A stretch of DNA of 64,000 nt from Chlorobium sp. N1 (GCF_004332115.1 NZ_SJPA01000001.1:248001-312000), one strand, 5' to 3'. Positions 14,971 to 25,201 are shown, numbered from the stretch's first letter. Notes: generated from the letters alone by a model not told the origin. Numbers and translations: made by a program.

Positions 14971-17282
14971 TTTTTTATTTTCCCTCCCCGCTCCCTCTGC
15001 CCAGTCATGAGCGCCGACACCTCCTCGAGCAGTTCGCCCACTGAAAAGGGCTTCTGCAGATACCCTACCCCCCGCTCCGGCAGGCCTTCCCTGTCCAGCA
15101 CATTCATGGCGTAACCCGACATGAAGAGAACCGGCAGGTCCGGACAGCGCTGGCTCACGGCCTCGTAAAGCTCCCGGCCGTTCATCCCCGGCATGACGAT
15201 GTCGGTCAGCAGAAGATCGGGACAGTCCGATCCGTCCCCGACACGTTCCAGCGCCGATTCGCCACCGTCGGTATCGACGACCAGGTAGCCCGCATTGCGG
15301 AGAACATCAGCCACAAACGACCTGACGACCGCATCGTCCTCTACGACCAGGACGCTGCCGCCCCGTCCGGCGGCGCTTTCGGGTACGCCTCCATCGCCTT
15401 CGGGCGCCGCTATAGGCTCGCTTGAACGAAGCGGGAAATACACGCTGAAGACCGACCCCTTTCCCGGCTCACTCGAAACCGTAACCATCCCGCTGTGCTG
15501 GCGTGCGATTCCGTACACGGTCGCAAGGCCGAGCCCCGTCCCGCGCCCGCGCGCCTTCGTCGTAAAGAAGGGCTCGAAAATGTTCGCCAGCACCTCGCGC
15601 TCCATGCCAGACCCGCCGTCGGTGAACCGGAGAACAGCGCAGTCGTCGGCACCGACCGCCTCAGCGACCTCCTTAGGCATCAATGCAGCCGGAACGGATG
15701 CCGTCTCTATCAGAAGCGTACCGCCGCCCTGCATGGAGTCCTGGGCGTTGACGGCAAGGTTCATCATGATCTGCTCGATCTGTCCGAGGTCCCCCCTGAT
15801 GGGAAGCGGCTCTTCAGACAGCGAGAGATCCATGATGACGTTATCCTGCATGGTCCGGCGCAGGAGCTGCTGGAACCCCCTGACGGCGGCATTGAGGTCG
15901 AGCACATGAAAATCGAGAGCCTGGCGGCGGCTGAAGACGAGAAGCTGGCGGACAAGGTCGCGGGCCCGGATTCCGGCGCCATGGATTGCGCGGATATCCT
16001 GGAGACGCTCGTCATCGGGACTGAACTGGTCGTCGAGGATCTCGGCATACCCGAGAATCGGCGTCAGGAGATTGTTGAGGTCGTGGGCCACCCCGCCGGC
16101 AAGCCGGCCGATGGACTCCATCTTCTGCGACTGGGAAAGCGCCTGCTCCAGCCGCCGGCCTTCCTCTTCCAGGCGCTTCCGCTCGGAGGTGTCGTGCATG
16201 AAGACCAGGGCGCCCTTCCGTCCTTCATGGCGGAATGGAACGGCAGAGACGTCGGTGCTGAAAAACGTTCCGTCGCAGCGGATGAAACGGCGCTCCTCGG
16301 GAAAGGGCAGGCCGATATCCTCATCATTGAGCTTGCGGATCAGTTCACGCACCCGCTCACGGTACTCAGGATGGAGCTGGCCGACCACCGGCCGGCCAAG
16401 CAGCTCACCCTCAGTTTCCGCGCCGAACATCCTGAGGGCGGCAGGGTTCAGGTAGGCGAAATCCCCCGCGGCCTGTATGAAGATGCCTTCAGGTGCCGAT
16501 TCGACGACGGCGCGGAACCGCCCCTCGCTCTCCCGGAGAGCCTTTTCCGCCTTCCGGCGCTCGGTGATGTCCTCTGCCGTCACGATCCGGTAGAGCGGCT
16601 CGCCGTGCTCGTCACGCACGAATACGATGTCGACCTGTACCGGCACCTGGCCGCCGTCCCTGTGGATCTTGAAGGCCTCGAACTGGCAGGAACCGAGCTC
16701 GGAAGCGCGGCTGATGCAGGACCTCACGACATCAACCTGCGAATCCGGATAGAACTCGAAGAGCCGGTTGCCGACCATCTCTTCGACAGTCCGGCCGTGC
16801 AGGGCAGCAAATGCGGGGTTGCAGGCCAGGATCACGCCCTCCTCTGGATCCTCGATGGCAAGGCCGTGGGTACAGTGCTGGAAAGCGTCGGTAAGGAGGC
16901 GGGTCCGCTGTGCGGCAAGCATCCGGCGCGTGATGTTGCGCGCGACGGCATAGACGAAGCCGTCTGCGGATGAGGCGTTCCACTCCATCCAGAGCCACTC
17001 TCCGCTTTTTGCACGCAGTCGGTTTATGAAATTGATGGTGCGCTGGCCGGAACAAAGCCGCGCCATTTCGAGCTCCGTCGACTGCAGGTCGTCGGGATGG
17101 ACAAGATGGCAGATCGGGCGCCCGAGCAGTTCGGAGACGGCATAGCCGAGATGCTTCTCCCATGCGGGGTTCGCCTGTTGCAGCTGACCCTCCGCCGTCA
17201 TGACGGAGAGCATGTCGGGCACGAGTCCGAAAAACCCGCACCCGTCAAACGCCTCATGCGCCCCGCCCCTCTCTTTTCCCAT
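14952..17282 (-). CDS. Multi-PAS hybrid sensor histidine kinase
   Basis: A 776-residue cytoplasmic kinase with no membrane helix. Three PAS domains (about 15-130, 135-255 and 260-375) carry PAC-type ends such as YRIVTAEDITERRKAEKALR. A HisKA domain follows, with the phospho-acceptor His in GGVAHDLNNLLTPILGYAE (about residue 400), a subtype linked to NtrB-like kinases. The HATPase domain has an N box with NLAVNAQDSM and a G box with GRGTGLGLATVYG. A C-terminal receiver has VLVVEDDAVVRSF, with its phospho-acceptor in LLLTDIVMPGMNG. It senses an internal, perhaps redox or ligand, signal. The C-terminal lysine-rich tail is coded within the rnpB 3' end. There is no partner gene next to it. Confidence 0.93.
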   Translation of the reverse strand: MGKERGGAHEAFDGCGFFGLVPDMLSVMTAEGQLQQANPAWEKHLGYAVSELLGRPICHLVHPDDLQSTELEMARLCSGQRTINFINRLRAKSGEWLWMEWNASSADGFVYAVARNITRRMLAAQRTRLLTDAFQHCTHGLAIEDPEEGVILACNPAFAALHGRTVEEMVGNRLFEFYPDSQVDVVRSCISRASELGSCQFEAFKIHRDGGQVPVQVDIVFVRDEHGEPLYRIVTAEDITERRKAEKALRESEGRFRAVVESAPEGIFIQAAGDFAYLNPAALRMFGAETEGELLGRPVVGQLHPEYRERVRELIRKLNDEDIGLPFPEERRFIRCDGTFFSTDVSAVPFRHEGRKGALVFMHDTSERKRLEEEGRRLEQALSQSQKMESIGRLAGGVAHDLNNLLTPILGYAEILDDQFSPDDERLQDIRAIHGAGIRARDLVRQLLVFSRRQALDFHVLDLNAAVRGFQQLLRRTMQDNVIMDLSLSEEPLPIRGDLGQIEQIMMNLAVNAQDSMQGGGTLLIETASVPAALMPKEVAEAVGADDCAVLRFTDGGSGMEREVLANIFEPFFTTKARGRGTGLGLATVYGIARQHSGMVTVSSEPGKGSVFSVYFPLRSSEPIAAPEGDGGVPESAAGRGGSVLVVEDDAVVRSFVADVLRNAGYLVVDTDGGESALERVGDGSDCPDLLLTDIVMPGMNGRELYEAVSQRCPDLPVLFMSGYAMNVLDREGLPERGVGYLQKPFSVGELLEEVSALMTGQRERGGKIKKPKPKM

Positions 17283-17376
17283 CTGGATACCGCTGTCTTA
17301 GTTGTCAGGATCAAACGCCCCCCGGCTCTTCAGCCGGAAGGTCGATGCATGAACAGGGAATGGGGGACAGGCCCTC

Positions 17377-17568
17377 TCAGGCATCTTCGGGACGCACCTC
17401 GACCTGAGGGCGCCCGTCTTCCTTCAGCGTGACGGAAACGGTGACCGGCTTGCAGCAGACAGGACAGTCCTCGGTATACTCCTGTCTGCCTGCGGCGCAG
17501 TCGATGTCGAGTTCCATGGGCTCTCCGCAATAGGGGCACTGCACGACTACGGACTCAAGAAAGTTCAT
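17377..17568 (-). CDS. CPXCG-motif cysteine-rich small protein
   Basis: A 63-residue protein with two Cys pairs, VQCPYCGEPMEL and EDCPVCCKPVTV, forming a small zinc-ribbon fold (Cys_rich_CPXG family). The C-terminal half is a beta strand plus an acidic tail. The function of the family is unknown; it is probably a structural zinc protein. It is a single gene 75 bp downstream of the aminotransferase gene on the same strand and may share its transcript. Confidence 0.85.
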   Translation of the reverse strand: MNFLESVVVQCPYCGEPMELDIDCAAGRQEYTEDCPVCCKPVTVSVTLKEDGRPQVEVRPEDA

Positions 17569-17643
17569 GGCTTCAACGCGTTTTGGTTGACTGAACCGAA
17601 TTTCCGACCTACAAACTCTTTTTCAATATAACAGTCCCGGCGC

Positions 17644-18816
17644 TCAATCGGTTGCATGCAGCGCATACTCGCGCAGCCGGCGGCAGGCCTCGTCGAGCAC
17701 CGCGTCCTCTTTGGCGTAGCAGAAGCGCACCAGGGACTCGCCCTTTCCGCCGCCGTAGAACGCCGTTGCGGGCACGGAGGCGACACCGGCCGTACGGAGG
17801 ATGTGCATGGCCCGCTCGCGGGCAGAGCGGCCGGGAACCGAAGAGACGTCGGCCAGGACGTAGTAGGCGCCGTCGGGTACAAAGGGAGCGAGCCCCGCAT
17901 CCTGGAGCGCCCGGCAGAAACGGTCCCGTTTCAGGCGGTACTCCAGGCCGAGTCCGCGGTAGTACTCCCACCCGAGCTCTTCCATCCCCCTGGCCACGCC
18001 CGCCTGCAGGGGTGCGGGCGCGCAGACGTAGCAGAGGTCGCTGAAGTGGCCGATGGCCGGCGCCCAGCGCCGGTCGGCGATGGCCCAGCCGATCCGCCAC
18101 CCCGTCACGCTGAAGGTCTTCGATGCCCCGGAAATGGTGACGGTCCGCTCACGCATGCCGGGAAGGGTCGCCATGGGAACGTGGACGAGTCCGTCATAGA
18201 GGAAATGCTCGTAGATCTCGTCGGTGAACACAAACAGGTCGTGGCGAATGGCAACGTCGGCGACAGCCTCCAGCTCGCCCCGTGAAAAGACCTTGCCGCA
18301 GGGGTTGGCCGGCGTGTTGACGATGATGCCGCGCGTCTTCGGCGTGATGGCGGCCTCCAGCTCCCCTTCGCCGACAGACCAGCCGGGAGCCTCGAGGGGA
18401 ACGAAAACGGGCACGGCGCCGGCGGAGCGGAGGGTGGTCAGGTGGTACCCGTAGAAGGGCTCGAAGAGGATCACTTCGTCGCCCGGTTCGAGCAGCGCCT
18501 GGAAGGCCGAGTAGAGGGCCCCGGTGGCCCCTGCCGTCACGACGATCTCGCTTTCCGGATCGCACGCCATACCGTAGAGGCGCTCCTGCTTGTCGGCGAT
18601 CGCCTGGCGCAGCTCCGGGATGCCGGTATGCGGGGTATAGGTGTTCATTCCGGCCTCGATCGCCTCTGTGGCGCCACGGAGGACCGCCTCGGGGACGGGG
18701 GTGTCGCACACGCCCTGGGCGAGGTTCAAGCCGCCCTGCAGGCTGCACTCGAGGCTCATGCTGCGGATTTCCGACTGCGTCACCATCTCGTGGCGACGGC
18801 TGAGGTGAAGGCTCAT
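17644..18816 (-). CDS. PLP-dependent aminotransferase, class I/II
   Basis: A 390-residue fold-type I aminotransferase. Seen are the substrate/PLP landmarks TPHTGIPELRQAIADKQ, VTAGATGALYSAFQALL, the NTPANPCGKVFSRGELE segment with the Asn that contacts PLP, FVFTDEIYEHFLYDG with the Asp, and the PLP lysine in ISGASKTFSVTGWRIGWA. The last motif and the overall length suit aspartate, aromatic or kynurenine-type (YbdL/MetC-like) aminotransferases; the exact substrate is not determinable. It lies 15 bp upstream of the small CPXCG gene region on the same strand and 16 bp after ybeY in the same direction, so it may be in the hflX-ybeY transcript. Confidence 0.88.
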   Translation of the reverse strand: MSLHLSRRHEMVTQSEIRSMSLECSLQGGLNLAQGVCDTPVPEAVLRGATEAIEAGMNTYTPHTGIPELRQAIADKQERLYGMACDPESEIVVTAGATGALYSAFQALLEPGDEVILFEPFYGYHLTTLRSAGAVPVFVPLEAPGWSVGEGELEAAITPKTRGIIVNTPANPCGKVFSRGELEAVADVAIRHDLFVFTDEIYEHFLYDGLVHVPMATLPGMRERTVTISGASKTFSVTGWRIGWAIADRRWAPAIGHFSDLCYVCAPAPLQAGVARGMEELGWEYYRGLGLEYRLKRDRFCRALQDAGLAPFVPDGAYYVLADVSSVPGRSARERAMHILRTAGVASVPATAFYGGGKGESLVRFCYAKEDAVLDEACRRLREYALHATD

Positions 18817-18831
18817 GGGGATATGGGAATG

Positions 18832-19269
18832 CTATGGACGGAAGAGCTGGCGAAGGTAATGGTCCTCCTTTCGGGTCATTCGGCTGCGATCCTGCGGGGA
18901 GTGGTCGTCGTAACCGGCAAGATGAAGGACGGAGTGGATGGTGACGCGCAGCAGCTCGGCGTCGAAATCCGTCCCGAAGCGCCGGGCGTTCTCTTCGATG
19001 ACGTCGAGGCAGATGTAGAACTCGCCCTCGACCACCCCCCCGCTTCCGTACGGGAAGGAGACGGTGTCGGTCGGCCAGTCGTGCTGGAGGTGCTCGCGGT
19101 TGATGCGCCGGCTCAGCCGGCTGCCGCAGTAGACCGCCGAAACCTCTCCGGCCGTCATCCCCTCGCCCTCGATTACCGCCGCCACCGCATTGCGGAGCAG
19201 GGCCCTCCTGAGCGGCCGGCGGGTGGTGTTATGTATCGTTGCCTGCACCACGGGAAGAGGCGTGTTCAT
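18832..19269 (-). CDS. ybeY: Endoribonuclease YbeY
   Basis: YbeY is the metal-dependent RNase involved in 16S rRNA 3' end maturation and ribosome quality control. The 145-residue protein has the signature zinc site HSVLHLAGYDDH (three His), and before it the segment LQHDWPTDTVSFPYGSGG. The N-terminus is short compared with some homologues. The start at 19269 overlaps the 3' end of hflX by 41 bp, suggesting translational coupling. A pairing of ybeY with a ribosome-associated GTPase fits a ribosome-maintenance operon. Confidence 0.93.
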   Translation of the reverse strand: MNTPLPVVQATIHNTTRRPLRRALLRNAVAAVIEGEGMTAGEVSAVYCGSRLSRRINREHLQHDWPTDTVSFPYGSGGVVEGEFYICLDVIEENARRFGTDFDAELLRVTIHSVLHLAGYDDHSPQDRSRMTRKEDHYLRQLFRP

Positions 19270-20542
19270 GGTAGCCGGTGAGGGCGTCGATGTGCTTGAG
19301 CCGGTCCTTGTGCACCCGGTAGGTCAGTTCGACCTCCTCGTCGATGCAGCGCCGGCCGGTCACCTCGGCATGTTCGTAGAGGTAGCCGATGATCTTGTAG
19401 TCGGAGACGTGCACCCTGATCTTCCGCTCGCTGTAGTCCCGGCCGACATGCTCGGCAATGGCCTCCCTGAGGGCGGAGAGGTTCAGGCCGCGCGCGGCGG
19501 AGATGAACACCGCCTCCGGATAGCGGGCCCTCAGGTCGCGGAGCACCAGAGGGTCCTCGAGGGCGTCGATCTTGTTGAAGACGTCGATGATGTGGGGGTG
19601 CTTGACGCCGATTTCGCGCAGGGTGGCGCGTACCACCTGCATCTGCTCCTCGAAGCCCGGATGGCTCAGGTCGATGACGTGCAGGAGGAAGTCGGCCTGC
19701 AGCACCTCGTCGAGGGTGGAGCGGAAACTCTCGACGAGGGTGTGCGGCAGCTTGCGGATGAAGCCGACCGTGTCGGAGAGCAGCACGAGCTTGTTGATCT
19801 TCAGCTCGAGCCGCCGGGTGCGGGTGTCGAGCGTGGCGAAGAGCCGGTTCTCCGCGTAGGCCCGGGCTTCCGGGCAGAGCTGGTTCATGAGGGTCGACTT
19901 GCCCGCGTTGGTGTAGCCGACAAGCGCCACCCTCGGCACCGAGCGGCGGCTGCCGGTCTGGGTGTCGTGCTGCAGCGACACGTCGCGCAGCTTGCGTTTG
20001 AGCGAAGCGATGCGGCTGCGCACCAGCCGGCGGTCGGTCTCGATCTGGGTTTCGCCGGGGCCCTTGGTCCCGATGCCTCCCTTCTGCTTGGAAAGATGGG
20101 TCCACTGGCCCGAGAGCCGGGGAAGGAGGTACTCGAGCTGGGCGAGCTCCACCTGCATCTTGGCCTGGTGTGACTTGGCCCGGATGGCGAAGATCTGCAG
20201 GATGAGGCCGGTGCGGTCGATCACCTTGCAGTCGAGCGCTCGCTCGAGGTTGCGGGTCTGCACCGGCGTGAGGTCGTCGTCGAAGATGACGATGTCAATC
20301 CGGTCCCCCTTCACCATCTCGAGGAGTTCGTCGACCTTGCCGCGCCCGATGCAGTAGGCCGGGTCGCGGAGCTTCTTTTCCTGGATGAGGGTGCTGGCGG
20401 TGTCGGCGCCGGCGGTGTCGGCAAGGAAAGCCAGCTCGGCAAGGTACTCCTCGACAAGCGAACGGGGAATCTCGGGGGGCGTGGAGAGGCCGACCAGAAT
20501 GGCCCTCTCTCGCGACTGCTGGGTATTTGGAGGTTCGGGCAA
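19229..20542 (-). CDS. hflX: Ribosome-associated GTPase HflX
   Basis: HflX is a GTPase that splits stalled ribosomes after heat stress. The 437-residue chain has the N-terminal HflX domain with AYCIGRGKVDELLEMV and IVIFDDDLTPVQTRNLE, then a helical linker rich in Arg and Lys (IETDRRLVRSRIASLKRKL). The G domain shows G1 VGYTNAGKSTLMNQL, G3 LLSDTVGFIRKLPH and G4 VFNKIDAL. The start ATG at 20542 gives a normal length. It is followed by ybeY in an overlapping arrangement and is divergent from crtB. Confidence 0.95.
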   Translation of the reverse strand: MPEPPNTQQSRERAILVGLSTPPEIPRSLVEEYLAELAFLADTAGADTASTLIQEKKLRDPAYCIGRGKVDELLEMVKGDRIDIVIFDDDLTPVQTRNLERALDCKVIDRTGLILQIFAIRAKSHQAKMQVELAQLEYLLPRLSGQWTHLSKQKGGIGTKGPGETQIETDRRLVRSRIASLKRKLRDVSLQHDTQTGSRRSVPRVALVGYTNAGKSTLMNQLCPEARAYAENRLFATLDTRTRRLELKINKLVLLSDTVGFIRKLPHTLVESFRSTLDEVLQADFLLHVIDLSHPGFEEQMQVVRATLREIGVKHPHIIDVFNKIDALEDPLVLRDLRARYPEAVFISAARGLNLSALREAIAEHVGRDYSERKIRVHVSDYKIIGYLYEHAEVTGRRCIDEEVELTYRVHKDRLKHIDALTGYHEHASSRGAGNDT

Positions 20543-20790
20543 CAGCGGCTCTGCGGGTTAAGTGATTCGGGGGCAACGGGCTGCCGGAGCGGCGTGTTGC
20601 GATATTATCTGCATTGTCTTATCTTGCCCACGCTTTCTCTCTCCGGTAGAATCAACAACACCGCGCAGGCGCTGAAATTTACAAATTTCCGCGGCCACGC
20701 CACAGCCCGGAACACGAGAAAAAGAGGAACCGCAGCCGACAACCAGCGCACGAGGGGATGCACCGAGCTCACGACACCGACACCACAGCC

Positions 20791-21693
20791 ATGACGCCGG
20801 CCGCAGGCCATCTGGCGCTCGAGGACGCCTACCGCTACTGCCGCGCTGTCGCGAAGCACCACGCCAAGACCTTCTACCTGGCGAGCCTCTTCCTGCCGAA
20901 GGCGCAGCAGAAACCCATCTTCGCCATCTACGCCCTCCTGCGCACCGTCGACGACCTGGTCGACAACGCAGAAGCGGAACTCGAGGCCGGCAGCATCACC
21001 CGCCCAGAGATCAACCGCCGGCTCGAAGAATGGAAAGAGAAGCTCCGGCGCTGCTACGAGGGCGAGCACGGCGGTGACAGGATCATGATGGCCTGGCACG
21101 ACACCCTGCAGAGTTTCAACGTCCCGATCGAACTCCCCCTCGACCTCATCGACGGGGTCGCCATGGACATCGAGTTCAAGCCCTTCCATACCTTCGACGA
21201 GCTCTACGTCTACTGCTACAAGGTCGCCTCGGTGGTCGGGCTCATGACCTCCGAGATCTTCGGCTACAGCGACCGCCAGGCGCTCCAGCACGCCATCGAC
21301 CTCGGCATCGCCATGCAGCTCACCAACATCCTGCGCGACGTCGGCGAGGATATCGACCGCAACCGGATCTACATCCCCCTCGAGGACCTCGAGCGGTTCG
21401 GCTACAGCCGCCGGGAGTTCATGCAGCGGAAGATGGACGAGCGCTTCGTCAAACTCATGCAGTTCCAGATCGAACGGGCCCGCAGCTACTACCGCTCGGC
21501 CGACCGGGGCATCCCGATGCTTGAAAAGCACAGCCGCCTGGCCGTCGCCCTCAGCAGCGTCAACTACGGCAACATCCTCACGGCGATCGAGGAGAACGGC
21601 TACGACGTCTTCACAAAACGGGCGTACCGGTCGTTCACCCAGAAAATCATGACGATCCCGGAGATCTGGCTCAAAACACGAACCACTAAGTAA
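20791..21693 (+). CDS. crtB: Phytoene/squalene synthase family protein
   Basis: A 300-residue trans-isoprenyl head-to-head synthase. It holds the first Asp-rich motif in [13 protein letters not shown] and the second in [18 protein letters not shown], the pair that binds the two prenyl diphosphates through Mg2+. The C-terminal region ([12 protein letters not shown] and [18 protein letters not shown]) is that of phytoene synthases, which join two geranylgeranyl diphosphates in the first committed step of carotenoid synthesis. In green sulfur bacteria these carotenoids serve the photosynthetic apparatus. The ATG at 20791 is favoured over that at 20758. No other carotenoid gene lies nearby. A squalene synthase role cannot be fully excluded. 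Confidence 0.82.
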   Translation: MTPAAGHLALEDAYRYCRAVAKHHAKTFYLASLFLPKAQQKPIFAIYALLRTVDDLVDNAEAELEAGSITRPEINRRLEEWKEKLRRCYEGEHGGDRIMMAWHDTLQSFNVPIELPLDLIDGVAMDIEFKPFHTFDELYVYCYKVASVVGLMTSEIFGYSDRQALQHAIDLGIAMQLTNILRDVGEDIDRNRIYIPLEDLERFGYSRREFMQRKMDERFVKLMQFQIERARSYYRSADRGIPMLEKHSRLAVALSSVNYGNILTAIEENGYDVFTKRAYRSFTQKIMTIPEIWLKTRTTK

Positions 21694-21703
21694 ATACCCC
21701 GCA

Positions 21704-23209
21704 ATGCACCAAGACAACGAACAGCTTTCGCTCAACGACCAGATGCAGCGCCGTTTCGACGAACGGCAGCACCTTATGCAGTCGGGCGTCAACCCCTACC
21801 CCTGCAGCTTCGAGGTCACCGGCTACTCGAGCGACATCATCGAACACTTCAGGGAAGAGGCGGAGGAGGAGGTGGCCGTCGCCGGCCGCATCATGGCCAT
21901 CCGCCGTATGGGCAAGGCCTCCTTCGTCCACATCCAGGACGCGAAAGGACGCATCCAGATCTACCTGAAGAAGGACGAGGTCGGCGAGGAGTCCTACGCC
22001 ACCTTCAAGCTGCTCGACATCGGCGACATCGTCGGGGTCAGGGGCTTCAGCTTCCGCACCCGCACCGGCGAGATCTCGGTGCATGCAAAAGCCTTCGAGC
22101 TGCTCTCCAAGTCGCTGCGCCCGATTCCGGTGGCCAAGGAGAAAGAGGTCGAGGGGAAAAAAGTGGTCTACGACGCCTTCGCCGACCGCGAGCTGCGCTA
22201 CCGCCAGCGCTATGTCGACCTCATCGTCAACCCGGAGGTCCGCGAGACCTTCCGCAAGCGCAGCGCCATCGTCTCGCACATGCGAAGCTTCTTCACCGGC
22301 AACGGATGGCTCGAGGTCGAAACCCCGATCCTGCAGCCGATCTACGGCGGCGCCGCTGCGCGTCCATTCACGACGCACCACAACGCGCTCGATATGGAGC
22401 TGTACCTGCGCATCGCCAACGAGCTCTACCTGAAACGGCTCATCGTCGGAGGGTTCGACGGCGTCTTCGAGTTCGCCAAGGACTTCCGCAACGAGGGCAT
22501 CGACCGCTTCCACAACCCTGAGTTCACCCAGGTCGAGCTCTATGTCGCCTACAAGGACTACGACTGGATGATGAAGCTCGTCGAGAACCTCTTCCACGAG
22601 ACCGCCCTCGCGGTGAACGGAAGCGATCGGACGACCTTCCTCGGCCACGAGATCAGCCTTAAGCCGCCCTTCCGCCGCCTCACCATCGCAGACTCCATCA
22701 GGGAGTACACCGGCATGGAGATCGAAGGCAAAAGCGAAACGGAGCTGCGCAACATCGCAAAAGACCTCGGACTCGAGCTCGACCCGAAGATCGGCTCGGG
22801 CAAGATCATCGACGAGATCTTCGGCGAGTTCGTCGAGCCGAAGCTCATCCAGCCGACCTTCATCACCGACTATCCGACCGAGATGTCGCCCCTGGCCAAA
22901 CCCCACCGCTCCAAGGAGGGGCTGGTGGAGCGCTTCGAGCTCATCGCAGGCGGCAAGGAGATCTGCAACTCGTTCAGCGAGCTCAACGACCCCGTCGTCC
23001 AGCGCCAGCGCCTCGAAGAGCAGGCACGGCTCCGCCAGCGGGGCGACGACGAAGCCATGGTGGTCGACGAGGACTTCCTGCGCGCCCTCGAATACGGCAT
23101 GCCCCCCTGCGCCGGCCTCGGCGTCGGCATCGACCGGTTCGTGATGCTGCTCACCGGAGAGGAGTCCATCCGCGACGTCATCTTCTTCCCGCACCTGAAG
23201 CCGGAATAA
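21704..23209 (+). CDS. lysS: Lysyl-tRNA synthetase, class II
   Basis: A 501-residue class II enzyme that charges tRNA-Lys. The N-terminal anticodon-binding OB fold covers about 60-170 ([20 protein letters not shown]). The catalytic domain has motif 1 (the [19 protein letters not shown] region), motif 2 ([20 protein letters not shown]) and motif 3 ([20 protein letters not shown]). The gene starts at ATG 21704, only 10 bp after crtB, so the two genes are probably transcribed together. A strong terminator follows its stop codon. Confidence 0.97.
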   Translation: MHQDNEQLSLNDQMQRRFDERQHLMQSGVNPYPCSFEVTGYSSDIIEHFREEAEEEVAVAGRIMAIRRMGKASFVHIQDAKGRIQIYLKKDEVGEESYATFKLLDIGDIVGVRGFSFRTRTGEISVHAKAFELLSKSLRPIPVAKEKEVEGKKVVYDAFADRELRYRQRYVDLIVNPEVRETFRKRSAIVSHMRSFFTGNGWLEVETPILQPIYGGAAARPFTTHHNALDMELYLRIANELYLKRLIVGGFDGVFEFAKDFRNEGIDRFHNPEFTQVELYVAYKDYDWMMKLVENLFHETALAVNGSDRTTFLGHEISLKPPFRRLTIADSIREYTGMEIEGKSETELRNIAKDLGLELDPKIGSGKIIDEIFGEFVEPKLIQPTFITDYPTEMSPLAKPHRSKEGLVERFELIAGGKEICNSFSELNDPVVQRQRLEEQARLRQRGDDEAMVVDEDFLRALEYGMPPCAGLGVGIDRFVMLLTGEESIRDVIFFPHLKPE

Positions 23210-23237
23210 AGGCTTCATACGAATACAGCATGGACCG

Positions 23238-23271
23238 AAAAGCCCCGGGGACGAAAACCCGGGGCTTTTTC
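23238..23271 (+). terminator. Intrinsic terminator of lysS
   Basis: AAAAGCCCCGGG pairs with CCCGGGGCTTTTT around a GACGAAAA loop. It lies 28 bp after the lysS stop codon. It also shows that an open frame running through it (from 23230) is not the start of the next protein. Confidence 0.9.
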
Positions 23272-23451
23272 GTTCATTCCCGGCGACTCATTCAGGCCGA
23301 CGACGCCGAACGTGGCCCGAAAGAAAACCAACAAAAAAAACCGAAAAAAAATCAACCCGCGAATGCGTATTATGAACGAACGCCGATACCGTCAAGCTCG
23401 ATCGAGCGCATCCGTACGCTGAAGCCATCAACCATATCAAGCGCAGACTCC

Positions 23452-24999
23452 ATGCAGACCCATCAGGACGAGCTCTCAGGAATCCGCAGAGAGCTTGAAC
23501 GGCTTCAGCGGGAAAACCGGGAACTCAGCAGTGACAGGAGACGCCTCGAGATGGTGCTTTCCGGCGCGGGAGCAGGCACATGGGACTGGAACCTTGGGAC
23601 CGACGAAGTCGCGATGAACAAGCAATGGGCGGCCATGATCGGATATACCCTCGAAGAGATCTCGCCCACGTCACTGGAAACATTCAAGAACCACTGCCAT
23701 CCCGAAGATCTCAAGTGCGCATTCGCCGTCATCCAGGAACATCTGGAGGGCAAGAGGGACCACTATGAGTGTGAAATCCGGATGCGCCACAGGGACGGTC
23801 GCTGGATACATGTTCTCGACAGGGGAAGCATCGTTGAACGGGACGGCAAGGGACGGCCAACAAGGCTGGCCGGATCGCACATAGATATCACCGAACGAAA
23901 GAAGTCGACCGACGAACTTGCCCGCAAGGAATGGAAATACCGCGCCATGTTCGAGAACATCCAGGACGTCTACGCCGAAGTGGAGGCGGAAAGCGGGCTC
24001 ATCCTGGAGATCTCTCCCTCAATCGAACGGTACGGCTACAGCAGGGAGGAGCTCCTCCATACATCGATTGCAGACTATTACCCGTATCCGGAAGAACGCT
24101 TGCTGCTGTATGAACAGCTGAGGGAACATCGCCGAGTCGTCGACCATGAGGTCCATTTCCGCACGAAGAGCGGGGAATTGCGGGTCTTCTCCTTTACCGT
24201 GGAGATGATTGAAGGAAGCGAGGTCCTTCCTGCAAAAATCGTCGGCACCATGCGCGACGTCACTATCCGCAAGCGCAACGAGGAGCAGATACAGGAAAAC
24301 GTCCGGCTGAAGAACAGCTTCCTCTCGACGGTGTCCCATGAACTGCGGACCCCGCTCTTTTCCATCCTTGGTTTTTCCAGCGCGCTCCTCAAAGGCAAAG
24401 AAACGATTGACAGCGCCACACGCGAAGAGTTTCTGAACATCATCCATGATGAAAGCGCCCGCCTTTCAATCCTCATCGAAGACATCCTGACCATCTCCCG
24501 AATCGATGCCGGCAACAGCCGCTACCATCCCGTCGTGCTCAACCCTGCGCCGCTCATCGACGATGTCGTCAAGATCCTGCAGAGGATGGCCGCTGAAAAA
24601 GAGATCATGATAAATAAAGCGCTTCCGCCGGAAGGGGTCCATATCACCTTTGACCGGGACGCGTTCAGGCAGGTACTGACGAACCTCGTCGGCAACGCCA
24701 TCAAGTATAGCCTGCGAGGAGGAAGTGTAGTGATCGGGCTGGAGGAAAAAAACGGGCAGGCACTGCTTTCGGTCAGTGACGACGGCGTAGGGATCCCGGC
24801 GGAAGACCTCACCAAAATCTTCGAACAATTCTACCGTAGCGCCCACTCGGCGCACCGGGCCCATGGAACCGGACTGGGGCTTGCCATCGTCAGGGACCTG
24901 GTCGAAGCGCATGGGGGCACCATCGATGCATCGAGCACGCTGGACGAAGGAAGCACGTTCACCCTCAGCCTGCCTGCCGCTTCGCCTTCAGCCGGCTGA
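23452..24999 (+). CDS. PAS sensor histidine kinase
   Basis: A 515-residue soluble kinase from ATG 23452. An upstream in-frame ATG at 23230 would force translation through the lysS terminator and low-complexity Lys/Gln residues. Residues 1-35 form a coiled coil (ELERLQRENRELSSDRRR). The first PAS domain (about 35-150) has GTWDWNLGTDEV and HRDGRWIHVLDRG. The second PAS (about 155-275) has ENIQDVYAEVEAESG. The kinase core has the phospho-His in STVSHELRTPLFSILGFSS (about 290), an N box (TNLVGNAIKYS) and a G2 box (GTGLGLAIVRDL). There is no response regulator or output domain. Its C-terminal half is closely related to the larger kinase two genes downstream. Confidence 0.92.
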   Translation: MQTHQDELSGIRRELERLQRENRELSSDRRRLEMVLSGAGAGTWDWNLGTDEVAMNKQWAAMIGYTLEEISPTSLETFKNHCHPEDLKCAFAVIQEHLEGKRDHYECEIRMRHRDGRWIHVLDRGSIVERDGKGRPTRLAGSHIDITERKKSTDELARKEWKYRAMFENIQDVYAEVEAESGLILEISPSIERYGYSREELLHTSIADYYPYPEERLLLYEQLREHRRVVDHEVHFRTKSGELRVFSFTVEMIEGSEVLPAKIVGTMRDVTIRKRNEEQIQENVRLKNSFLSTVSHELRTPLFSILGFSSALLKGKETIDSATREEFLNIIHDESARLSILIEDILTISRIDAGNSRYHPVVLNPAPLIDDVVKILQRMAAEKEIMINKALPPEGVHITFDRDAFRQVLTNLVGNAIKYSLRGGSVVIGLEEKNGQALLSVSDDGVGIPAEDLTKIFEQFYRSAHSAHRAHGTGLGLAIVRDLVEAHGGTIDASSTLDEGSTFTLSLPAASPSAG

Positions 25000-25201
25000 A
25001 GCCGGACAGCCCGGAGCCCGGGCGTGGCGGAAGCGGATGGATGCCGGATTGTGTCGTTTCTGCAACACTGTCGCCCAGGCCGGCCTTACTGCGCGCGGCT
25101 GCTTGCTTTTCTCGACCCCCGTGCGTATGATGAAAGAAGAGGTAACGACAGGCCGCCACCCTCGGGCCGGAATTCCAGTCACCCCCAGACGGAGGAGCGC
25201 C

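Noticed and set aside
20605-21792. Long open frame on the minus strand opposite crtB
   Set aside because: It is a mirror of the crtB gene caused by high GC third positions; the product is Glu/Asp/Val-rich without domain, while the plus strand encodes clear phytoene synthase motifs.
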